DNA from: Caballeronia sp. M1242
Lineage (GTDB): Bacteria; Pseudomonadota; Gammaproteobacteria; Burkholderiales; Burkholderiaceae
Reading direction: 5' to 3'
Assembly: GCF_017220215.1 (NCBI RefSeq)
Contig: NZ_CP071129.1
Location: 806,001 to 870,000, forward strand
DNA: 64,000 nt
The translations under genes and the position numbers were made by a program. This document shows, piece after piece, positions 58,368-64,000 of the stretch (positions within the stretch are counted from its first letter, which is position 1; every line of letters starts with the position of its first letter). The notes under the pieces were generated by a model. The model was not told where the DNA came from and made no database searches. It saw only the letters and a program-made list of their open reading frames with translations.

Positions 58368-58906
58368 CGGCCGCCCGGCAAATGGCGTCGTGAGAGCGGC
58401 GCGTCGATGAAATCCGCGAGCACGGTTTCGTAAAGCGCGAGCGCATCCGGCGCGTGCCGGTAGCGGTGTTCGTAGAGCGCGCCGGGCGCGTCGCAGAACT
58501 TCAGCGCGAAGTAGTCGGCGAGCAGATTGCCTTGCGCTTCCATGTTGTAGTCGGAGAGACGCTTGTCCGGTCCGAGCACATATCCGTAGCCGAGCCCGAT
58601 GCGAATCGCGCCGCGCAGGCGCACCCAATAGCCGAGCTGGAACTGCCAGACGTGCGTCATCTCGTGGATGAACCACATCTGATCGCCGATCCCGCACGCC
58701 GAGAAGTCGTCGCGATGGCACGCGCGCGGGAAATAGAGGCTGCCGTTCGGCGCCATTGCGTTATGCGGCGGCTGCAAGCCGAAGGGCAGATACGCCCGCG
58801 CATGCACGCGGACCGTCGCATAGTCGATCGAATCGCGAAAGACGAGTCGCGCCAGCGCGATCTCGCCGGACGTGAGCGGGCGGGAGCGGCGGGCGGGCTT
58901 GAGCAT
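58364..58906 (-). CDS. HExxH-containing protein of unknown function
   Basis: A 180-residue soluble protein with a zinc-protease-like HEMTH motif in QMWFIHEMTHVWQFQ, and a conserved-looking Tyr/Phe-rich body (PFGLQPPHNAMAPNGSLYFP, IGLGYGYVLGPDKRLSDYNMEAQGNLLADYFALKFC). The EAQGNLLADY helix contains a Glu that could be the third zinc ligand (HExxH...E). Such proteins are often annotated near Rhs or VgrG elements in Burkholderia, but no such gene is here. It has no signal peptide. The gene converges on the MocR gene. Confidence 0.72.
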   Translation of the reverse strand: MLKPARRSRPLTSGEIALARLVFRDSIDYATVRVHARAYLPFGLQPPHNAMAPNGSLYFPRACHRDDFSACGIGDQMWFIHEMTHVWQFQLGYWVRLRGAIRIGLGYGYVLGPDKRLSDYNMEAQGNLLADYFALKFCDAPGALYEHRYRHAPDALALYETVLADFIDAPLSRRHLPGGR

Positions 58907-59083
58907 GTCGTTCGGCGAGCTTGAAAGTGGCGCAGGCGCATCTTATCGAAAGCGGCGCTCGCGCTCTTGAAATGGCGCGGGCCGCCCTCATATCGGACGA
59001 ATTCGCCGGGCGGCGCGCCGAAAGCCGGCCGCATCGCCCGGCGGCACGACAGCATCTGACGACATCAACCAGAGGACCCGACC

Positions 59084-60988
59084 ATGGCGCAAGAAACCAT
59101 GAGCTTTCAGGCGGAAGTGAAGCAGCTTCTGCACCTGATGATCCATTCGCTGTACAGCAACAAGGAAATCTTCCTGCGTGAGCTGATCTCGAACGCATCG
59201 GACGCGGCGGACAAGCTGCGCTTCGAAGCTATCGAAAACAGCGCGCTGTACGAGAACGATCCCGACCTGCGCATCCGCATTTCGTTCGATAAAGCCGCGC
59301 GCACCGTCACTATCGACGACAACGGCATCGGCATGAGCCGCGACGAAGCCATATCGCATCTAGGCACCATCGCGCGGTCCGGCACCAAGGAGTTCTTCTC
59401 GAAGCTCTCCGGCGATCAGCAGAAGGACGCCGCGCTCATCGGCCAGTTCGGCGTGGGCTTCTATTCGGGCTTCATCGTCGCGGACAAGATCACGGTGGAA
59501 ACGCGCCGCGCCGGCCTGCCGGCGAGCCAGGGCGTGCGCTGGACGAGCGCGGGCGAGGGCGATTTCGAAGTCGAGGATATCGAGCGCGCCCAACGCGGCA
59601 CCACCATCACGCTGCATCTGCGTGCCGACGAGGACGATTTGCTGTCGTCGTATCGCCTGAAGTCGATCATCCAGAAGTACTCGGATCACGTCGCGCTGCC
59701 CATTCTGATGAAGAAGGAAGAATGGGACGCCGAGAAGAGCGAGATGGTCGTGAAGGACGAGGACGAGACCGTCAATCAGGCGAGTGCCCTCTGGACGCGC
59801 CCCAAGAGCGAGATCACCGACGAGCAGTACAAGCAGTTCTATCAGCACATTTCGCACGATCACGACGAACCGCTCGCGTGGACACACAACCGCGTCGAAG
59901 GCCGCAGCGAATACACGCAACTGCTGTATGTGCCGAAGCACGCGCCGTTCGATCTGTGGAACCGCGAGCATCGCGGCGGACTGAAGCTCTACGTGAAGCG
60001 CGTGTTCATCATGGACGACGCCGAGCAACTGCTGCCCGCGTATCTGCGCTTCGTGAAGGGCGTGGTCGATTCGGCCGATCTGCCGCTCAACGTGTCGCGC
60101 GAAATTCTGCAGGAAAGCCGCGACGTGAAGGCCATTCGCGAAGGCGTGACCAAGCGCGTGCTTTCGATGCTCGAAGAACTGGCGACGTCTTCGGCCGAAG
60201 CGACCGAAGACGCCGACAAGGAAAAGTACGCGACGTTCTGGCGCGAGTTCGGCCAGGTGCTGAAGGAAGGCATCGGCGAGGATTTCAGCAATCGCGAGCG
60301 CATCGCGAAGCTCGTGCGCTTTGCATCGACGCATAACGACAGCGACGTGCAGAACGTGTCGCTCGCCGATTACGTCGCGCGCATGAAGCCCGAGCAGACG
60401 AAGATCTACTACGTGACCGCCGACAACTGGCAGGCCGCGAAGAACAGCCCGCACCTCGAAGTTTTCCGCAAGAAGGGCGTCGAGGTGTTGCTGCTGACCG
60501 ATCGCGTCGACGAATGGATGCTGTCGTTCCTGAATGAATTCGACGGCAAGCCGCTCGCGAGCGTGGCGCGCGGCGACCTCGATCTCGGCGCGCTCAACGA
60601 CGAAGAGAAGCAGCAGCAGGAGAAGGTCGGCGAGGAAATGAAGCCGCTCGTCGAGAAGATGAAAGAGGCGCTTCAAGGCAAGGCGAAGGACGTGCGCCTC
60701 ACGTTCCGCCTGACCGATTCGCCGAGCTGTCTCGTCGCGGACGAAGGCGACATGAGCGGCTATCTGCAGCGCATGCTGAAGGCGGCGGGGCAGAAGGCGC
60801 CGCAAGCGGAGCCGATTCTCGAGGTGAACCCGGACCATCCGCTCGTGAAAGCGCTGAACGCCGAGAACGCGAATTTCGCGGACTGGTGCCATCTGCTCTT
60901 CGATCAGGCGCTTCTGGCCGAAGGCGGGATGCTGGAAGATCCGGCGAGCTTCGTGAAGCGGACGAACGCGTTGTTGTTGGCGCATTAA
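59084..60988 (+). CDS. htpG: Chaperone HtpG (Hsp90)
   Basis: A 634-residue Hsp90. The GHKL ATPase is intact: [62 protein letters not shown]; the middle domain has the ATP-contacting Arg in [13 protein letters not shown]; the dimerisation domain ends [11 protein letters not shown]. Length and order match E. coli HtpG (624). No obvious sigma-32 element was identified by eye. The gene is followed by a strong terminator. Confidence 0.97.
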   Translation: MAQETMSFQAEVKQLLHLMIHSLYSNKEIFLRELISNASDAADKLRFEAIENSALYENDPDLRIRISFDKAARTVTIDDNGIGMSRDEAISHLGTIARSGTKEFFSKLSGDQQKDAALIGQFGVGFYSGFIVADKITVETRRAGLPASQGVRWTSAGEGDFEVEDIERAQRGTTITLHLRADEDDLLSSYRLKSIIQKYSDHVALPILMKKEEWDAEKSEMVVKDEDETVNQASALWTRPKSEITDEQYKQFYQHISHDHDEPLAWTHNRVEGRSEYTQLLYVPKHAPFDLWNREHRGGLKLYVKRVFIMDDAEQLLPAYLRFVKGVVDSADLPLNVSREILQESRDVKAIREGVTKRVLSMLEELATSSAEATEDADKEKYATFWREFGQVLKEGIGEDFSNRERIAKLVRFASTHNDSDVQNVSLADYVARMKPEQTKIYYVTADNWQAAKNSPHLEVFRKKGVEVLLLTDRVDEWMLSFLNEFDGKPLASVARGDLDLGALNDEEKQQQEKVGEEMKPLVEKMKEALQGKAKDVRLTFRLTDSPSCLVADEGDMSGYLQRMLKAAGQKAPQAEPILEVNPDHPLVKALNAENANFADWCHLLFDQALLAEGGMLEDPASFVKRTNALLLAH

Positions 60989-61012
60989 GCCGCACTGAAT
61001 CGCGCATGGAAG

Positions 61013-61048
61013 AACGCGCTGCCGGGTAAGCCGGCAGCGCGTTTTTTA
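61013..61048. terminator. Bidirectional intrinsic terminator
   Basis: Perfect 13-base stem AACGCGCTGCCGG / CCGGCAGCGCGTT with loop GTAAG, followed by a T run, between htpG and the convergent small gene. Confidence 0.92.
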
Positions 61049-61303
61049 TTTGCTCTTGCGGTCTTTGGTCGATTGCGCGAGCACGGATGCGGCGAGCGTC
61101 TTCGTCTCTTGCGAATACTTCGTGCTGTGGAGCACTTCGCCCGCTTTGTGCTCCATTTCAGCGCTCGTCTGCTTCGAAGAATGCGATTGCGCGAGCGCCG
61201 ATCCAGCCAACTTCTTCGCGATAGCGGACGCCTTCGGATCGTGCAGCGTTTCGGCGGCAAGGTGCGCGACGTTCGGCGAGGTTTGCTTCGTGTTCTTCGT
61301 CAT
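61046..61303 (-). CDS. Small helical stress-like protein
   Basis: An 85-residue hydrophilic protein, Lys/Ser/Thr/Ala-rich, with two similar halves: NVAHLAAETLHDPKASAIAKKLAGSALAQS and EMEHKAGEVLHSTKYSQETKTLAASVLAQS. The repeat of about 38 residues makes it look like a two-fold helical protein. I recognise no family, but similar short proteins occur in Burkholderia. GAGGATATC stands ahead of the ATG. A -24-like TGGCAA at 61367-61381 (minus) has a poor -12 half, so sigma-54 control is not claimed. Confidence 0.72.
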   Translation of the reverse strand: MTKNTKQTSPNVAHLAAETLHDPKASAIAKKLAGSALAQSHSSKQTSAEMEHKAGEVLHSTKYSQETKTLAASVLAQSTKDRKSK

Positions 61304-61414
61304 TTTGATATCCTCAATGTTTCTCGCGATGCCGATGGCACGCGGATTCGATAGTCTTACCCGCCCGCGCCACGCTTGCCATACGATTCATCCGAACCCG
61401 AGGCCGGTTTTATA

Positions 61415-62068
61415 ATGGCCGCCATGCCGATTCCGAACGATCCCGTCGATGCCCACTGGCGCATCGCGCCGCATCCTGTTTGCAGTGACGATCAGAAAGA
61501 CTGGCTCACGCGTGGGGGTTCGCTGACCGCCCATCTGCGCACGCTCGGCGCGGTGACGGTCGACGTCACGCGCGAAGCCGTCGATATTCCGTGGCGCGAC
61601 GAATGGCGCGCGCTCGGCGGGACGCCGCGCACGCCGGTCTGGACGCGCGAAGTCGTGCTGAAGGTCGACGGCGTGCCGTTCGTCGCGGCGCACAGCATCG
61701 TCGCGCTGTCGCACAGCACGGGCGTGTGGCAGTCCATGCGACGCCTGCGCACGCGGCCGCTCGCCGAGCTTCTTTACAGCGACAGCAGCGTGTCCCGTTC
61801 GATGCTCGCGAGCCGCGTGCTGACGGCGCGGCATCCGCTGTATCGGCTGGCGGCGAAGCAGGCGCAGGCGAGTCACGCGCTCGTTGCGAGGCGGTCCGTG
61901 TTCCTGCGCCACGGCGCGCCTCTAATGGTCACCGAATGCTTCCTCGATGCGCTCTGGCGCGCGCTCGCATCGCGCGATGCGCCGCATGGGGTGCAACGGG
62001 AACATGCGCGGGCATACGAGCATCTGAGCTCGCATGCGAAGCGCGTCGTCCACGGCGAAGCGCGATGA
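61415..62068 (+). CDS. ubiC: Chorismate lyase
   Basis: A 217-residue chorismate pyruvate-lyase, which makes 4-hydroxybenzoate and pyruvate in the first step of ubiquinone synthesis. It contains the family core [42 protein letters not shown] (with the Arg that binds chorismate) and [22 protein letters not shown]. It is longer than E. coli UbiC (165) because of N- and C-terminal arms. ubiA is not adjacent. The stop overlaps the ATG of the glycosylase gene (ATGA). ATG at 61424 is an alternative start. Confidence 0.9.
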   Translation: MAAMPIPNDPVDAHWRIAPHPVCSDDQKDWLTRGGSLTAHLRTLGAVTVDVTREAVDIPWRDEWRALGGTPRTPVWTREVVLKVDGVPFVAAHSIVALSHSTGVWQSMRRLRTRPLAELLYSDSSVSRSMLASRVLTARHPLYRLAAKQAQASHALVARRSVFLRHGAPLMVTECFLDALWRALASRDAPHGVQREHARAYEHLSSHAKRVVHGEAR

Positions 62069-62547
62069 AGCTCGCGGGCTTTGCGCCGGTCGGCGACGCG
62101 CATACGCATACGCTGATTCTCGGCAGCTTTCCGGGCGTCGCGTCGCTCGCGGTGACGCAGTACTACGCGCATCCGCGCAACCAGTTCTGGCGGCTGGTCG
62201 GCGCGGTCATCGGCGAACCGTTGCACGAACTCGCTTACGAAGAACGGCTCGCGCGCGTGATGAAGCACGGCATCGGCCTGTGGGACGTGCTCGCCGCATG
62301 CGAGCGCGAAGGCAGCCTCGACAGCGCGATCCGCAATGCATCGCCGAACGATTTCGCCGTGTTCCGCGAGCGCTTTCCGACGCTGCGCAAGGTGTGCTTC
62401 AACGGCAAAACATCGGGCAAGTTCGCGCCCGTGATCGCAGCGGCGGGCTACGCCACGCTCGTGCTGCCGTCGTCCAGTCCCGCCAATGCTATCCTCTCGT
62501 TCGATCAAAAATTGCGCATCTGGCGCGACCTTCTCAGCACACAATGA
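62065..62547 (+). CDS. Hypoxanthine/uracil-type DNA glycosylase
   Basis: A 160-residue small glycosylase of the uracil-DNA glycosylase superfamily (hypoxanthine-type). [29 protein letters not shown] holds the GSFPG loop and the Asn/Trp region typical of the group, and [10 protein letters not shown] is the second motif that inserts into the DNA. It removes deaminated bases such as hypoxanthine from DNA. It is coupled to ubiC (ATGA overlap) and its own stop overlaps the next ATG in the same way. Confidence 0.9.
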   Translation: MKLAGFAPVGDAHTHTLILGSFPGVASLAVTQYYAHPRNQFWRLVGAVIGEPLHELAYEERLARVMKHGIGLWDVLAACEREGSLDSAIRNASPNDFAVFRERFPTLRKVCFNGKTSGKFAPVIAAAGYATLVLPSSSPANAILSFDQKLRIWRDLLSTQ

Positions 62548-63428
62548 CGACTCTCATCAAGCGCGCATCGGCCGAAGCGCGTGCGTTCAGCCGCAAGAAA
62601 AACGACAAGCATCGACACGACGAAGACGATCTCGCCAACGCGCCGCGCATCGACGCGCCGCGCAAGCCGCGTTTCGCGCCCGTGACGTTCTCGGAAGAGG
62701 GCGGCGTGCGCTATCTGCATTTCGGCACCGAATGGGTGCAAGGCGCGATGCGCCTTAGAAAGCCCGATCACATCGAACTGGAATACGCGCAGCAGATGAT
62801 GGCGTGGCTGCTTTTCATCGAGACGCCCGAGCGCATCGTGCAACTGGGGCTCGGCGCGGCGGCGCTCACGAAGTTCTGTCATCGGTATCTGAAGCGAGCG
62901 AAGGTCGAAGCGGTCGAGCTGAATCCGGCGGTCGTGATCGCCGCGCGCGCCATGTTCGAGCTGCCCTACGACGACGCGCGCCTCACCGTGACCGAGCGCG
63001 ACGCATGGGAGTTCGTCAACGACCGCGCGAACCACGGCAGCATCGGCGCGTTGCAGATCGATATCTACGATGCCACCGCGCGCGGTCCCGTGCTCGACAG
63101 CGTGTCTTTCTATCGGGCGTGCCGCGCCTGTCTCACGCCGCAAGCGGGCGTCGTGACGATCAATCTCTTCGGCGATCACCCGAGCTTCGTGCGCAACATG
63201 CGCCATCTGAACGAAGCATTCGATCATCGCGTGATCGCGCTGCCCGAAGTGCATGATGGCAATCGCGTGGCCATTGCGTTCGCCGGTCCGACGCTCGACG
63301 TGCCGTTCGCCGCGCTCGTCGAACGCGCGAAGCTGATCGAAGCGGAGCTCGGCTTGCCCGCGCGCAAGTGGGTGAAGGGGCTGGCCGAAAGCGCGGGCCT
63401 GCCGTTGAACGGCTCTTTCTCCATCTAG
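62544..63428 (+). CDS. Spermidine-synthase-like methyltransferase-fold protein
   Basis: A 294-residue protein with the spermidine-synthase-like nucleotide-binding fold: RIVQLGLGAAALTKFCHRYL is the SAM-type loop, KVEAVELNPAVVIAARAMF the acidic motif and VTINLFGDHPSFV the third motif. The N-terminal 50 residues are basic (KNDKHRHDEDD) and the family tetramerisation domain is short. The proton-abstracting Asp region of true spermidine synthases is not clear, so the substrate is uncertain. It overlaps the glycosylase gene by ATGA, giving a coupled three-gene set with ubiC. Confidence 0.85.
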   Translation: MTTLIKRASAEARAFSRKKNDKHRHDEDDLANAPRIDAPRKPRFAPVTFSEEGGVRYLHFGTEWVQGAMRLRKPDHIELEYAQQMMAWLLFIETPERIVQLGLGAAALTKFCHRYLKRAKVEAVELNPAVVIAARAMFELPYDDARLTVTERDAWEFVNDRANHGSIGALQIDIYDATARGPVLDSVSFYRACRACLTPQAGVVTINLFGDHPSFVRNMRHLNEAFDHRVIALPEVHDGNRVAIAFAGPTLDVPFAALVERAKLIEAELGLPARKWVKGLAESAGLPLNGSFSI

Positions 63429-63644
63429 TTCGAAGCGAATCACGCAGGGCGCTGAAGCGTTTCAGCGCCTTTCACATCTGGGGAATGCTCGGGATTCTCC
63501 CTGCTTGACCGTGTTTTGGCGGTCCCTATACTCCTCCTGTTATTTCGGGGCGCTTTCTGCGGCGTGTCGTCTGCGCGAGGGCCGCCGGACGGCTCCGCGG
63601 GCCACGGCTCGAAGCGAATGCTCAAAAACAAACTGGAGACCATC

Positions 63645-63899
63645 ATGGCTCAAGATCCGGGCCGCACTGGACAACCGCGTAATAAGCATTGGCTCTGGCT
63701 TCTGATCCTTCCGTGGATCGGCGTGGTGTGGGTGCCGTTTTACAACAAGATCGAGCCCGTGCTGTGGGGCTTCCCGTTCTTCTACTGGTATCAGCTTCTC
63801 TGGGTGCTGGTGAGCGCGGTCATCACGGCCGTCGTCTACAAGAAAACCAAGGCGCTGTCGTCCGGCCGCGCGGGGCAAGGCCAAGGAGGCGCGCGATGA
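63645..63899 (+). CDS. DUF3311 small membrane protein
   Basis: An 84-residue protein with two helices (HWLWLLILPWIGVVWVPFYN and FPFFYWYQLLWVLVSAVITAVVY), as in the DUF3311 family, which is nearly always encoded directly before a sodium:solute symporter. The family is thought to be an accessory subunit. CTGGAG lies ahead of the ATG. Its stop overlaps the next start (ATGA), confirming the pair. Confidence 0.9.
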   Translation: MAQDPGRTGQPRNKHWLWLLILPWIGVVWVPFYNKIEPVLWGFPFFYWYQLLWVLVSAVITAVVYKKTKALSSGRAGQGQGGAR

Positions 63900-64000
63900 T
63901 GAACGTCACCGCAACTTTCGTATTCGTTCTGTTCTTCGTCGGGGTGACGATTCTCGGCTTCATCGCGGCGCACTGGCGCAAGGCGGACCTCGGCCAGCTC
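63896..64000 (+). CDS. Sodium:solute symporter, N-terminal fragment (MctP-like)
   Basis: Only the first 35 codons are in the window. They show a first membrane helix (TATFVFVLFFVGVTILGFIAAHW) and RKADLGQL, as in SSS-family carriers for pyruvate, lactate and other monocarboxylates. The overlap with the DUF3311 gene is the normal arrangement for this transporter. Confidence 0.8.
   Translation, partial: MMNVTATFVFVLFFVGVTILGFIAAHWRKADLGQL

Noticed and set aside
61367-61381. Sigma-54-like TGGCAAGCGTGGCGC on the minus strand before the small gene at 61303.
   Set aside because: The -24 half is good, but the -12 half (GCGC) is poor and it lies outside the island; not counted.

Overview
The window looks like chromosomal DNA of a Burkholderia-group betaproteobacterium (Paraburkholderia/Caballeronia-like). 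This rests on the high GC with strongly biased third positions, the many two-component and c-di-GMP proteins, a quinate/shikimate branch, MocR, LysR and TetR regulators, and family resemblances. The genus is inference. There is no phage, transposase or CRISPR array. Housekeeping genes (parE, parC, htpG, ubiC, uup-like ABC-F, tRNA-Arg) point to the main chromosome.

Region 1 (1-7 kb): the end of an EnvZ-type sensor kinase, a small unknown protein, a Cache-type diguanylate cyclase, an 823-base gap, and a two-gene ABC importer (double-domain permease plus ATPase with a C-terminal AAA-associated domain) without a binding protein.

Region 2 (7-26.4 kb) is the most remarkable part. It holds a second-type sigma-54 gene (rpoN, without the usual lpt/hpf/ptsN neighbours), two sigma-54 activators (one without a receiver, one a response regulator without a partner kinase) whose recognition helices are almost the same, and a crowd of small stress-type genes: trehalose-6-phosphate synthase, DUF883, BON, DUF2383/PA2169, glycine-zipper, DUF1488, DUF4142, DJ-1/PfpI, YbhB, paired lipoproteins and disordered Pro-rich or acidic proteins. 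Reading the leaders by eye, I find eleven -24/-12 elements with GG-N10-GC spacing, correctly oriented, 35-157 bases before start codons. One lies in front of rpoN itself. Five of the eleven sit 70-76 bases before the start codon, and two are divergent and back to back. I read this as a self-amplifying sigma-54 stress regulon packed around its own sigma factor and activators.

Also in this region (23.3-24.25 kb) is an array of seven imperfect tandem copies (about 134-138 bp) of the 3' end of the neighbouring MFS transporter gene, organised as a duplicated 271-bp dimer.

Region 3 (26.4-31 kb): quinate/shikimate catabolism (TetR regulator, shikimate dehydrogenase, 3-dehydroshikimate dehydratase fused to an HPPD-like domain). 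Region 4 (31-42 kb): tRNA-Arg(CCT), an NmrA-like reductase divergent from a LysR gene, a cupin, a LOV-domain hybrid histidine kinase (probable blue-light sensor), a CMD-like protein lacking the CxxC, an XRE regulator, an alpha/beta-hydrolase fused to a SnoaL-like domain, another LysR, a DUF4239 membrane protein with a methyltransferase, rubredoxin and DUF4399.

Region 5 (42-64 kb): ABC-F ATPase, topoisomerase IV (parE-parC), a CopD-like membrane protein, a GGDEF-EAL protein, an amino-acid/PLP cluster (PhzF, RidA, aminotransferase, EamA exporter, VOC protein, divergent MocR), an HExxH protein, htpG, a small stress-like protein, a translationally coupled ubiC-glycosylase-spermidine-synthase-like set, and the start of a DUF3311/sodium-solute symporter pair.
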